Shown: positions 16,724 to 24,753, counted from the first letter of the stretch. The stretch: DNA of 59,546 bases from JAFGCL01 sp964492335 (GCA_964492335.1 CAZBJX010000012.1:1-59546), one strand, 5' to 3'. A program made the numbers and translations. The notes: generated by a model not told the origin, from the letters alone.

Positions 16724-18025
16724 ATGACCCAGCTGGAAATGGCCAGGGAAGGCAGGGCTTCGCCCCAGATGCGGCTGGTGGCCCAGAGGGAGGGCCTGGA
16801 CGTTGAGTCCGTGCTCCGGGTGGTGGCCGAGGGCGCCGCGGTCATCCCTGCCAACCCCGCCCACGGCAACCTCCAGCCCTGCGGCATCGGCAGGGGCCTG
16901 GCCACCAAAGTCAACGCCAACATCGGCACCTCCGCGGCGCACGCCTCAGTGGAGGCCGAGATGGAGAAGGTCCGCATCGTCATGGAGTACGGGGCGGACG
17001 CGGTGATGGACCTGAGCACCGGAGGGGACATCAGCGGCATCCGGCGGGCAATCCTGGCCGCCTGCCCCCTGCCGCTGGGGACGGTGCCCATCTACCAGGC
17101 CGCCATCCAGGCCACCCGGAAGCGGGGGGCCATCGTCAACATGACCGCCGATGACATCTTCGAGGTCATCGAGGAGCAGGCCCGGGAAGGCGTGGACTTC
17201 ATGACGGTCCACTGCGGAGTCACCCGGCGTTCCATCGAGCACCTGAGGCAGCAGGGCCGGCTCACCAGCGTGGTGTCCCGGGGCGGGGCCTTCCTGCTGG
17301 GGTGGATCATACGGAATGACAGGGAGAACCCCCTCTACGAGCAGTACGACCGCCTCCTGGACATCGCCCGCCGCCACGATGTCACCCTGAGCCTGGGGGA
17401 CGGCATGCGGCCGGGCTCCCTGGCCGACGCCACGGACCGCTGCCAGGTCCAGGAACTGCTCACCCTGGGCGAGCTGACGGAGCGCGCCTGGAGGGCCGGG
17501 GTCCAGGTGATGGTGGAAGGCCCCGGCCACGTTCCCATCGATCAGGTGGTGGCCAACGTGCAGCTGCAGAAGCGCATCTGCCGCGGCGCCCCGTTCTATG
17601 TCCTGGGCCCCCTGGTGACCGATGTGGGCGCGGGGTACGACCACATCTCGGCCGCCATCGGGGGCGCCATCGCCGCCGCCGCGGGGGCCGACTTCCTGTG
17701 CTACGTCACCCCGGCCGAGCATCTCTCGCTTCCCGACTCCGAGGAGGTGAAGGAGGGCATAATCGGGGCCCGCATCGCAGCGCACGCCGCCGACATCGCC
17801 AAGGGGGTCAGGGGCGCCGCGGAGTGGGACCGGAAGATGTCCCTGGCGCGGCGCAGCCTCGACTGGGAAGAGCAGATCAGGCTGAGCATGGACCCGCCCC
17901 GGGCGCGGCGGCTGCACGACCGCTTCGCCGGGAGCGGCACCACCTGCAGCATGTGCGGGCCGTACTGCGCCATGGCCCTGGTGGAGGAATACCTGGGCAT
18001 CCCGGTGGGGAAGTGCCGCTCCTGA
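16724..18025 (+). CDS. thiC: Phosphomethylpyrimidine synthase ThiC
   Basis: The 433-residue enzyme converts aminoimidazole ribotide to HMP phosphate by radical SAM chemistry. Visible marks are EGAAVIPANPAHGN near the N-terminus, VEGPGHVPIDQV, and the C-terminal iron-sulfur motif CSMCGPYCAM. It is the short, oxygen-sensitive form without the N-terminal extension of some bacteria and plants. The ATG at 16724 follows GGAGGGAGAGCAGG. It is controlled by the TPP riboswitch, and a thi4 gene for the thiazole half lies at 38725. Confidence 0.97.
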   Translation: MTQLEMAREGRASPQMRLVAQREGLDVESVLRVVAEGAAVIPANPAHGNLQPCGIGRGLATKVNANIGTSAAHASVEAEMEKVRIVMEYGADAVMDLSTGGDISGIRRAILAACPLPLGTVPIYQAAIQATRKRGAIVNMTADDIFEVIEEQAREGVDFMTVHCGVTRRSIEHLRQQGRLTSVVSRGGAFLLGWIIRNDRENPLYEQYDRLLDIARRHDVTLSLGDGMRPGSLADATDRCQVQELLTLGELTERAWRAGVQVMVEGPGHVPIDQVVANVQLQKRICRGAPFYVLGPLVTDVGAGYDHISAAIGGAIAAAAGADFLCYVTPAEHLSLPDSEEVKEGIIGARIAAHAADIAKGVRGAAEWDRKMSLARRSLDWEEQIRLSMDPPRARRLHDRFAGSGTTCSMCGPYCAMALVEEYLGIPVGKCRS

Positions 18026-18050
18026 GCGCCCGGGCCGCCTGCTCCGGGAA

Positions 18051-19292
18051 ATGGCGGCTGCCATGAACGTCGGCATTGTATCGGTGGGCACAGAGCTGCT
18101 GATGGGGGAAGTGGTGGACACCAACGCCGCTTACCTCGCCTCCCAGCTGCCCCTGCTGGGGCTGGAGCTCAAGTCCATCACCGTCCAGCCCGACAGCATG
18201 ATCAGCCTGACGGAGGCCTTCCACCAGGCGTGGGGCCGCTTCGACGTGGTGCTGGCCACCGGCGGGCTGGGGCCTACCGAGGATGACCTGACCCGCGAGG
18301 CCGTGGCCCGGGTCCTGCAGGAGGAAATGTCCGTATCCCCCGGCCTGGAGAGGGAACTGCGGGACGTGTTCGCCGCCATGGGGCGCCAGATGCCCTCATC
18401 CAACATGAAGCAGGCCACTCTCATACCTTCCGCGCGCTCCATCCCCAATCCCAGGGGCACCGCCCCGGGCTGGTGGGTGGAGAAGGAGGGGAAGACCATC
18501 GTGCTCATGCCCGGCCCTCCCGCCGAGATGCAGCGCATGTGGGAGGTCGAGGTGGTGCCCCTCCTGCGGGCCAGGGTGCGGCGGGAGGCCGTGGCCGTGC
18601 GCACCCTGAAGTGCCTGGGCTCAGAGGCGGAAGTGGGGGAGAAGGCCGCCGCAGTCTTCAGGATGGGCAATCCGGTGCTGGGCATCTACGCCCGGCCGGA
18701 CGGGATACACCTGAGGCTGATCGCCAGGGCCCCCGATGACGCCGCGGCCGCCGCGCTCCTCGACACTGCCGAGGCCGGGCTGAGAGAGAGCCTGGACCAG
18801 CAGGTGTGGGGCATGGATGCCGACACCCTGGAGGGCCGGGCGGGGGCGCTTCTGGCCGCCCGGCATCTCACCCTGGCCACCATGGAGTCATGCACCGGCG
18901 GGCTGCTCTCGGCGGTCATCACCGACGTCCCCGGCAGCTCGGCCTACTTCAAGGGAGGGTTCGTCTCCTACAGCCGCGAGATGAAGGAGGCCCTCGGTGT
19001 CGATGCCCGCCTCATCGAGGTCCACGGAGTGGTCAGCGCCCCGGTAGCCGAAGACATGGCCAGGGTGGCCAGGGAGCGGCTCGGCGTGGACTTCGGCCTC
19101 AGCGTGACCGGCGTGGCCGGCCCCGACCCGCTGGAAGGCAAGCCGCCCGGACTGGCCTACATAGGCATAGCCGGGCCCGGGACCAGCCGGGTGGTGGAGG
19201 GGCGCTATCCGCCCCGGCGGGTGGATGTGAAGCGCCTGGTGGTCACCCACGCCCTTCACCTGCTGGTCCAGGCGCTCCAGGCAGGTCCGTAG
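18051..19292 (+). CDS. cinA: CinA-family protein (NMN deamidase / competence-damage protein)
   Basis: The 413-residue protein joins an N-terminal MoCF-like domain (VGIVSVGTELLMGEVVDTN, then ATGGLGPTEDDLTREAV) to a C-terminal CinA domain (MESCTGGLLSAVITDVPGSS, then GVAGPDPLEGKPPGLAYIG). The C-terminal domain deamidates nicotinamide mononucleotide for pyridine-nucleotide recycling; the N-terminal one is linked to ADP-ribose hydrolysis. ATGs at 18051 and 18063 are both possible; family similarity begins at the second. Confidence 0.93.
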   Translation: MAAAMNVGIVSVGTELLMGEVVDTNAAYLASQLPLLGLELKSITVQPDSMISLTEAFHQAWGRFDVVLATGGLGPTEDDLTREAVARVLQEEMSVSPGLERELRDVFAAMGRQMPSSNMKQATLIPSARSIPNPRGTAPGWWVEKEGKTIVLMPGPPAEMQRMWEVEVVPLLRARVRREAVAVRTLKCLGSEAEVGEKAAAVFRMGNPVLGIYARPDGIHLRLIARAPDDAAAAALLDTAEAGLRESLDQQVWGMDADTLEGRAGALLAARHLTLATMESCTGGLLSAVITDVPGSSAYFKGGFVSYSREMKEALGVDARLIEVHGVVSAPVAEDMARVARERLGVDFGLSVTGVAGPDPLEGKPPGLAYIGIAGPGTSRVVEGRYPPRRVDVKRLVVTHALHLLVQALQAGP

Positions 19293-19344
19293 ACCACACC
19301 CGGGCCCCGGGGAAGTCCCCCCGTGGTACAGGCGCGCTCCAGGC

Positions 19345-19360
19345 AGGGGCCGCGGCCCCT
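19345..19360. terminator. 16-bp GC palindrome between convergent genes
   Basis: AGGGGCCGCGGCCCCT is self-complementary and lies between the cinA end (19292) and the end of the repeat protein (19395). It lacks a U-run. A role in ending either transcript is inferred only from position. Confidence 0.35.
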
Positions 19361-19394
19361 CAGGCCAGCCTTCCAGCCGGCCCGTTGCGGCCCC

Positions 19395-20648
19395 CTATCG
19401 CTCCTCCGTCTTGCGCCTGAGCATCATCTCCAGGGGCAGGCCCAGCAGGATGAGGAGCGCCACCGCTGCGGCGGCGACGATCGCCCACCAGGGGAACACG
19501 AACTGCCTTTCGAATACGGCCGTGACCGCCTTCGGCGAGTCCACCACAATGGTCACCGGGTTGTCCATACCGGAGGCGTCCCCGCTCCAGCTCGCGAACC
19601 TGTACCCGTTGGCCGCCCGGGCCTCCAGGGTGACCTCGCTCCCCGGCTGATAGCCGCCGGACTCCCGGGGCGGCGTGACGCCCACCTCGCCGCCGCCGGC
19701 AGGGTCGCATGCGGCAGCCACCTGGGGGTCGAAGACGGCCCCCACGGTGAGCGCCCGCGAGATGTCCAGCTGCACGGCGGGGTCCGTCCCGCAGGCGTCC
19801 CCGGTCCAGTGGCTGAAGACATACCCCTGCGCCGGCCGGGCGATCAGGCTCACGGCCGTGCCCGCCAGGTAGCCGCCGGCCGGCTGGGCCGGCTCCAGGG
19901 ACAGAGAGCCGCCGGCCAGGCCCTGAACAGCCGCGTCCAGGCTGTAGCGCGGGGCCGGCACGAACCTGGCCGTCAGGTCCAGCGGCGCCCACATCGTCAG
20001 GGACAGGGCCGCCTGCCGGGGGTCCGAAAGGGCGTCGGCATCGCCGGTCCACCGGTCGAACAGGTACCCCTGCGCCGGCCGGGCGATCAGGCTCACGGGC
20101 GTGCCCGCCGGGTAGCCGCCGGCTGCGGCCGGCGGGTCGGCCTCGACAGTGCCGGTCCCGGCGCTCTCCACGCGGGCCGTCAGCACGGGATTGAAGACGG
20201 CGGTGGCCGACAGGTCCCGGTTCATCCGCAGGTCAACCAGCGAGGCCGTGCCACAGATGTCCCCGGCCCAGTGGCTGAAGGCGTACCCCGGCGCGGGGGC
20301 CGCGGCGAGGGTGACCACCTGGTTCACGGTGTAGTTGTCCTGGGCCGGGCTAACGGCCACGGCGCCCCCCGCAGACGGCTCCGCGGCCGCCGTCAGGGTG
20401 TAGCGCACCCACGACTGGACGAAGCTGGCCGTGATCGTCCTCTTCCGCGCCATCCCCACCGTGACCACCCCGGCCGTCACATCGGGGATGTCTGCGACAT
20501 CGCCGGACCACTCGACGAAGACATAGCCGGCCGAGGCCTCGGCCGTCAAGGTCACGGTGTCGTCGGGGTAGTACTGGTTGTCCGAATAGAGAGGCTCCAG
20601 GGTGACGGAGCCCCCGCCCGCCGGCTGGCTGACGACCGTCAGCAGCAC
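19395..20648 (-). CDS. InlB B-repeat-type surface protein, membrane anchored, cut off from its signal peptide
   Basis: The 417-residue frame contains five divergent InlB-type repeats, each ending in GY-x-F-x-x-W-x-GD (for example GYVFVEWSGD, GYAFSHWAGD, GYLFDRWTGD, GYVFSHWTGD, GYRFASWSGD). A single C-terminal membrane helix (WWAIVAAAAVALLILLGLPL) and a basic tail RRKTEER follow. These repeats are known from bacterial surface proteins and the anchor points outward. It would start at a weak GTG (20648). A typical signal peptide is encoded in the same frame just upstream (20655-20753) but is separated by a TGA, so the gene may be inactivated or the base wrong. Confidence 0.75.
   Translation of the reverse strand: MLLTVVSQPAGGGSVTLEPLYSDNQYYPDDTVTLTAEASAGYVFVEWSGDVADIPDVTAGVVTVGMARKRTITASFVQSWVRYTLTAAAEPSAGGAVAVSPAQDNYTVNQVVTLAAAPAPGYAFSHWAGDICGTASLVDLRMNRDLSATAVFNPVLTARVESAGTGTVEADPPAAAGGYPAGTPVSLIARPAQGYLFDRWTGDADALSDPRQAALSLTMWAPLDLTARFVPAPRYSLDAAVQGLAGGSLSLEPAQPAGGYLAGTAVSLIARPAQGYVFSHWTGDACGTDPAVQLDISRALTVGAVFDPQVAAACDPAGGGEVGVTPPRESGGYQPGSEVTLEARAANGYRFASWSGDASGMDNPVTIVVDSPKAVTAVFERQFVFPWWAIVAAAAVALLILLGLPLEMMLRRKTEER
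19822..20123 (-). repeat. Two near-identical 59-bp copies within the repeat protein gene
   Basis: Positions 19822-19880 and 20065-20123 differ at only two bases, although the protein repeats around them are divergent. They encode the stretch between adjacent repeats (QGYxF back to GGYxAGTxVSLIARPA). Recent duplication or gene conversion is the likely cause. Confidence 0.8.
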
Positions 20649-20654
20649 GCACCT

Positions 20655-20753
20655 TCAGGCAGCGCCGGCTTTGCGGGGCACAGCCAGCGGCGCCAGGAGC
20701 GCCACGACCACGAGGCAGACCGCCACGCAGGCGACCGGCCGTCTCAGCAGCAT
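20655..20753 (-). pseudogene. Detached signal peptide of the InlB-repeat protein
   Basis: Starting at ATG 20753, with GGGGGG as ribosome site, the frame encodes a basic N-terminus (MLLRRP), a hydrophobic core (CVAVCLVVVALLAPL) and a typical cleavage region (PRKAGAA), then meets TGA at 20655-20657. The next codons in the same frame read RCVLLTVVSQPAGGG and run into the first repeat. One base change, such as TGG to TGA, would explain this. The intact protein would have about 452 residues. Confidence 0.75.
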
Positions 20754-20805
20754 GCTGTCCACCCCCCTTGGAGAGAGCCCCCGGCTGACCCTGGGGCCTG
20801 CCAGT

Positions 20806-20834
20806 AATATAGCACTATCGACCCGGAGCCACAA
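20806..20834 (-). promoter_or_regulatory. Promoter for the InlB-repeat protein
   Basis: On the reverse strand TTGTGG (20829-20834) and TATATT (20806-20811) are 17 bases apart. The start near 20799 gives a leader of about 45 bases before the ATG at 20753, supporting that ATG as the original start. Confidence 0.55.
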
Positions 20835-20889
20835 ACCGCCGCCCCGGGCATCCCCTCCGCGCCGGCCGCAGGCCCCGAACAAGGGGGCA

Positions 20890-20918
20890 TTGCCGGCACC
20901 AGGGTGCTCTGCTAAACT
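20890..20918 (+). promoter_or_regulatory. Promoter for the 50-residue protein and radical SAM gene
   Basis: TTGCCG (20890-20895) and TAAACT (20913-20918) are separated by 17 bases. Transcription would begin near 20925, about 24 bases before the small gene. Confidence 0.5.
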
Positions 20919-20948
20919 ACCCGGTACTGAAGCATGCGAGGTGTGTCA

Positions 20949-21101
20949 ATGGGAAGAAAGGACTATGGCGGCAGGGAGGCCAGGAAGCGCAAGAAGGATG
21001 CCAGGAAGCCCGTGGTATCCGACGTGCTGTCACCGCCGGTGACCGTGCAGGTCATCAAGACCAAGGGGAAGAAGGAGACGCCCCCCGGGGAGGCCCCATA
21101 G
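20949..21101 (+). CDS. Small basic protein of unknown function (50 aa)
   Basis: The product starts MGRKDYGGREARKRKKDARK, continues with a Pro/Val stretch (PVVSDVLSPPVTVQVI) and ends in a lysine-rich tail (KTKGKKETPPGEAP). The basic head, hydrophobic middle and basic tail resemble short conserved proteins I have seen in Chloroflexota, but I cannot name a family. It is too basic to be a chance frame of its neighbours, and its stop TAG overlaps the probable start region of the radical SAM gene. RNA or ribosome binding is only a guess. Confidence 0.6.
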   Translation: MGRKDYGGREARKRKKDARKPVVSDVLSPPVTVQVIKTKGKKETPPGEAP

Positions 21102-22036
21102 GGGCTGCGGCCTACCTCTCCCTGGCCAGCGGTGGCCGCCTCCGCCGGCGGACCGAGGCCGCCCTCAGGATTCTGGAGCACTGCGAGCTCTGCCCCCGGC
21201 GCTGCCGGGCCGAGCGTCTGGAGGGGCGCACGGGCACCTGCGGCACGGGCCGCCGGGCAATCGTCTCCAGCTTCGGCCCCCACTTCGGTGAGGAGGAGCC
21301 CCTGGTGGGCTCCGGGGGCTCCGGGACCATCTTCTTCGCCCGCTGCAACCTGGGCTGCATCTTCTGCCAGAACTACTCCATCAGCCAGCACGGCCAGGGC
21401 CAGGAGGTGGACGGCCGGGAGCTGTCCACCATCATGCTCTCCCTCCAGGACCGGGGGTGCGAGAACATCAACCTGGTCACGCCGACGCACGTCGTGCCCC
21501 AGGTGCTGGAGGCCCTGGAGCTGGCCGCCGGCCACGGCTTGAGGCTGCCCTTGGTGTACAACTGCGGAGGGTACGAGTCGCTGGAGGTGCTCCGGCTGCT
21601 GGATGGCATCATCGATATCTACATGCCGGACATGAAGTACTCCGACAGCGCGGCCGGCCGGCGGTATTCCGGCGTGGAGGGCTACGCCGAGGTCAACCGG
21701 GCGGCGGTCAGGGAGATGCACCGGCAGGTGGGCGACCTACTGATAGATGACCGGGGCCTGGCCACCCGGGGCCTGCTGGTGCGCCACCTGGTCCTGCCCG
21801 GCGGCCTGGCCGGGACGGAGCGGACCATGTCCTTCCTGGCCAGGGAGGTGTCCCCGCACACCTACGTCAACATCATGGCCCAGTACCGCCCCTGCCACCT
21901 GGCTGACCGCCACCCGCCGCTGAACAGGGGCATCACCGGCCAGGAGTATCACGAGGCCGTGGCCCTGGCCCTGCGGCATGGGCTGACCCGGTTGGACCAG
22001 GACCTGTACCCGCGCCCGGTGAGGGCGAGGCCCTGA
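21098..22036 (+). CDS. COG1313/PflX-type radical SAM protein, start codon abnormal
   Basis: The frame has an N-terminal four-Cys motif (CELCPRRC then GTCGTG, near 21182-21243), the family PHFGEEEPLVGSGGSG, and the radical SAM triad CNLGCIFCQNYS (21344 onward). An LVTPTHVVPQ and a PDMKY motif follow. This is the COG1313 branch of pyruvate-formate-lyase-activating-like enzymes; the substrate is unknown. Homologous sequence begins around AAYLSLASGG, but no ATG, GTG or TTG lies there. The only sensible signal is GGGGAGG (21087-21093) followed by ATA at 21098. The first ordinary start, GTG at 21305, would remove the first Cys cluster. Confidence 0.8.
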   Translation: MGAAAYLSLASGGRLRRRTEAALRILEHCELCPRRCRAERLEGRTGTCGTGRRAIVSSFGPHFGEEEPLVGSGGSGTIFFARCNLGCIFCQNYSISQHGQGQEVDGRELSTIMLSLQDRGCENINLVTPTHVVPQVLEALELAAGHGLRLPLVYNCGGYESLEVLRLLDGIIDIYMPDMKYSDSAAGRRYSGVEGYAEVNRAAVREMHRQVGDLLIDDRGLATRGLLVRHLVLPGGLAGTERTMSFLAREVSPHTYVNIMAQYRPCHLADRHPPLNRGITGQEYHEAVALALRHGLTRLDQDLYPRPVRARP

Positions 22037-22060
22037 CATGGCCCGCCGGGGCCCCGCCCT

Positions 22061-22147
22061 GTCGTCCCTGCACGCTACGGTAAGCGATGAGGAAGCTGGT
22101 GGAGGAGCTGGACCGGCGCCCGTCGTCCCTGCACGCTACGGTAAGCG
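22061..22147 (+). repeat. Pair of identical 26-bp direct repeats
   Basis: Positions 22061-22086 and 22122-22147 are identical, separated by 35 bases. The first copy lies 24 bases after the radical SAM stop and immediately before an ATG (22087); the second lies inside the short frame beginning there. Only two copies exist and no similar sequence was noticed elsewhere in the window. Confidence 0.85.
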
Positions 22148-22281
22148 GCCGGGTGCGCGGGGTGCGGGTGCGCTGGGGCGGCTACCGCGGGCGTTTCGCC
22201 GACTTCACGGTGACCGCTTGGGGCTCTACCACTGCAGACTGTCCGGAAGCGCCAGGCCCAGCCAGATCCCGGCGCCGGTGA
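22087..22281 (+). CDS. Possible small or truncated protein of unknown function
   Basis: The 64-residue frame reads MRKLVEELDRRPSSLHATVS and continues with a Gly/Arg-rich segment ending FADFTVTAW, which looks like genuine protein. The remaining residues are merely the opposite strand of the ubiA-like 3' end. The good part stops almost exactly at the ubiA stop codon (22226), suggesting a gene fragment left by rearrangement, perhaps linked to the 26-bp duplication. No clear ribosome site is seen. Confidence 0.3.
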   Translation: MRKLVEELDRRPSSLHATVSGRVRGVRVRWGGYRGRFADFTVTAWGSTTADCPEAPGPARSRRR

Positions 22282-23161
22282 GCAGGGTGGTCAGCAGGAT
22301 CACCTGCACGTTCATGCCCAGGAACGGGACCAGCTTGGGCATGTCGTCGCAGTTCCTGAGGGCCCCCGCCACCGCCTTCACCGCCAGGGGCAGGGTCGCC
22401 AGGCCCAGGAGCGCCGTCAGCGGCAGGACCTTCAGCTCCACTCCCAGGGCCAGGCTGACGAAGGTGGCGGCCATGAACGCGGCGTAGGTCCGGGCGCCGG
22501 ACCTGCGCCCGTAGGCGATCGGGATGTGGCAGCGGCCGCCCTGCCTGTCCGCCTCGACATCGGGGAACTGGTTCAGCAGCAGCAGGTTGGACACCAGGAA
22601 GCCGGGGACCAGAGAGGCCACTGCGGGGGTGACGGAGTACCGGCCGGTCAGGGCGAAGTAGGTGCCTACCACCATCAGCGGGCCGAAGCCCAAGCCGGGC
22701 GCCAGGACGCAGAGCAGGGGGCTCCTGGTGAGATAGGAGGTGTAGAGGTACACCACCAGCAGGCCCGCGATGCCCAGTGGCAGGATCCCCCATCCGCGGA
22801 CGATGGCAAAGTAGATGCCGACGGTGCCCGCGCCCACGAGGCTGCCCAGGCCAAGGAGGTATACCCCCCGGGCCTCCAGCAGACCGCCCGGCAGCATGCC
22901 GCTGCCCCCGCTGAAGGGGGTCCTTCTGGTGACCAGGTCGATCCCGCTGCGGTAGTCGAAGTAGTCGTTGAGCACATTCACGCTGATATGCGAGAGGAGC
23001 GCCCCCACCAGCACCAGGGCAACGTGCCACGGATTCAGGGCGAAACGTTCGTAAGCCGCCGCCGCCACGCCCACCAGGACGCACGCCGGCGTCAGGATGA
23101 GGAAGTGGGGCCTGGTCTCCAGGAACCAGGTCTTCAGGCTGCCGGTAGAGCTCATGGCCAC
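22226..23161 (-). CDS. UbiA-family prenyltransferase, MenA-like
   Basis: The 311-residue membrane protein has about eight or nine hydrophobic helices and the two Asp-rich motifs of UbiA enzymes: NVLNDYFDYRSGID (first) and NQFPDVEADRQGGR (second). The second motif and the SGGSGMLPGG loop resemble MenA, which attaches a polyprenyl chain to dihydroxynaphthoate in menaquinone synthesis. No other quinone genes are here, so the acceptor is not certain. It is the last gene after metF in a long reverse-strand series. Confidence 0.85.
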   Translation of the reverse strand: MAMSSTGSLKTWFLETRPHFLILTPACVLVGVAAAAYERFALNPWHVALVLVGALLSHISVNVLNDYFDYRSGIDLVTRRTPFSGGSGMLPGGLLEARGVYLLGLGSLVGAGTVGIYFAIVRGWGILPLGIAGLLVVYLYTSYLTRSPLLCVLAPGLGFGPLMVVGTYFALTGRYSVTPAVASLVPGFLVSNLLLLNQFPDVEADRQGGRCHIPIAYGRRSGARTYAAFMAATFVSLALGVELKVLPLTALLGLATLPLAVKAVAGALRNCDDMPKLVPFLGMNVQVILLTTLLTGAGIWLGLALPDSLQW

Positions 23162-23206
23162 TGTCCGCCTCCATTGTCTGCCGGAGGTAGTCCCGCACGC
23201 GCCCGG

Positions 23207-24088
23207 TCACAGGCCCGCAGCGTCAATTATATCCGATGTCCTCTTCTCCTGGCCAATCGTCATGATGTGGACCCCCTGGCAGAGGCCCCGGATGTCGGCG
23301 ATGGTGCGCGCGGCGATCTCAACCCCCTTGGAGGCGCTGTCCTGGGCCCGGTCCATCTCGGCGATGACCGCCTCCGGCACGTGGATCCCGGCAATCTTCT
23401 CGTTCATGTACCGGGCCATGGCGGCGGAGCGCAGGACCACCACCCCCGCCAGCACCGGCACCTTGAGGTGCCCCACCATGGCCATGAAGTCAGCGAACTT
23501 GCGGACATCGTAGACCGCCTGGGTCTGGAAGAAGTCCGCCCCGGCCTCCACCTTCTTCTCCATCTTGAGGACCTGCCCCTCCAGGAAGTCCGCCTCCGGT
23601 GTCACGCAGGCTCCGATGAAGAAGCGGGGGGCCCCCTTGAGCTCCCTGCCGGCGAGGTCGCGGCCCGCCTCCAGCCGGCGGGCGGCCTCGATCAGAGAGA
23701 CGGAATCCAGGTCGAAGACGGGCCTGGCCTGCGGGTGGTCGCCCAGGGTGACATAATCCCCGGTCAGGCACAGGATGTTCTCGATGCCCAGCGCGCCGGC
23801 GCCCAGCAGGTCCGACTGGAGAGCAATGCGGTTGCGGTCGCGGCAGGTCAGCTGCAGGACCGGCTCCAGGCCCCACTCCTTCAGAAGGCGGCAGCCGGCC
23901 AGGGAGCACAGGCGCATCACCGCCCCCTGCTGATCGGTGACATTGGCCGCGTCCACCCGGCCGCGGATCCGTTCGGCGCCGGCCTTCATGCCGCTGACAT
24001 CCACCCCCTTCGGGGGGCCCACCTCGCAGGTCACCACGAACCGGCCGGCGGCCAGCTTCTCCCTCAGGTCCATCTCAACAACCGTCAC
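23207..24088 (-). CDS. metF: Methylenetetrahydrofolate reductase, catalytic subunit
   Basis: The 293-residue protein is a TIM-barrel MetF: TCEVGPPKGVDVS at the N-terminus, ANVTDQQGAVMRL, LTCRDRNRIALQSDLLGA and the LCLTGDYV motif near the flavin site. It reduces methylene-THF to methyl-THF in the methyl branch of the Wood-Ljungdahl pathway and for methionine synthesis. Its GTG start overlaps the metV stop (GTGA). The metV, NuoF-like and NuoG-like genes directly upstream suggest NADH-linked electron supply. Confidence 0.93.
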   Translation of the reverse strand: MTVVEMDLREKLAAGRFVVTCEVGPPKGVDVSGMKAGAERIRGRVDAANVTDQQGAVMRLCSLAGCRLLKEWGLEPVLQLTCRDRNRIALQSDLLGAGALGIENILCLTGDYVTLGDHPQARPVFDLDSVSLIEAARRLEAGRDLAGRELKGAPRFFIGACVTPEADFLEGQVLKMEKKVEAGADFFQTQAVYDVRKFADFMAMVGHLKVPVLAGVVVLRSAAMARYMNEKIAGIHVPEAVIAEMDRAQDSASKGVEIAARTIADIRGLCQGVHIMTIGQEKRTSDIIDAAGL

Positions 24089-24729
24089 TCCACCAGATAC
24101 GTGCCGGGGCCCGGGCTGGCGGAGAAGTCCCGCGGGGGCCGGCGCTTCTTCAACAGGTCCAGCCTTCCCTGCTGGCGCAGCCGCCGGTAGATGAGCTCCC
24201 AGGCGCAGTCCCGGTCAGCGGACACCTCGCACTTGCCCCTCCTCGCCCCCCCGCAGGGCCCGTTCAGCAGGCCCTTGGGGCAGGAGGTGATGGGGCAGAT
24301 GCCGCCGGTCCACCCCAGCACGCACTCCCCGCACTGCACGCAGACCTCGGCGAACAGGCCCGGCTCCATCTCCTGCCCCATGAAGAGCGTGTCCAGGGCC
24401 GGGTGGACCGGCTTCGCGGTGAAGAGGGCCATGACCTGCACGCCGAAGGCGCAGGACATCACCAGAATGCTGTCGGCCTGCTCCACCGCCCTGGCATTGG
24501 CGGCCAGCGCCTCGCGGTCCAGTGCATCGCAGGCAGTGGGCACTACCACCGACCCCGTCACCTTCTTCCCCAGGGCCGCGAGCCTGGCCGCCAGGTCGAC
24601 CACCTGGTCCTTCCCCCCCGTGCGGCACATGGTGGCGCAGGTGCCGCACCCCACCAAGAACACACTGGACGACCCCTCCAGCATTTCCTCAATCTCGGCC
24701 AGCGGCTTCTGCCTGGTGATCGCCTTCAA
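24085..24729 (-). CDS. metV: MetV-type methylenetetrahydrofolate reductase partner, Cys-rich
   Basis: The 214-residue protein has a Cys cluster CGTCATMC (residues 28-35), a second set CVQCGECV and a third GGICPITSCPKGLLNGPCGG. The last is the MTHFR C-terminal zinc/iron-sulfur family hallmark. In acetogens MetV binds MetF and passes electrons to its flavin. Position between the NuoF-like gene and metF fits that role. Confidence 0.9.
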   Translation of the reverse strand: MKAITRQKPLAEIEEMLEGSSSVFLVGCGTCATMCRTGGKDQVVDLAARLAALGKKVTGSVVVPTACDALDREALAANARAVEQADSILVMSCAFGVQVMALFTAKPVHPALDTLFMGQEMEPGLFAEVCVQCGECVLGWTGGICPITSCPKGLLNGPCGGARRGKCEVSADRDCAWELIYRRLRQQGRLDLLKKRRPPRDFSASPGPGTYLVE

Positions 24730-24753
24730 GAATCCTCCGTCCCGGCCTGCATG

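Noticed and set aside
20655..20657. TGA as a selenocysteine codon in the surface protein
   Set aside because: No selenocysteine insertion hairpin or redox context is seen, and the position just after a signal peptide makes a nonsense change more likely.
22061..22147. Possible minimal CRISPR array (two 26-base repeats with a 35-base spacer)
   Set aside because: There are only two copies, the repeat is not palindromic, no cas genes are present, and the spacer is coding-like.
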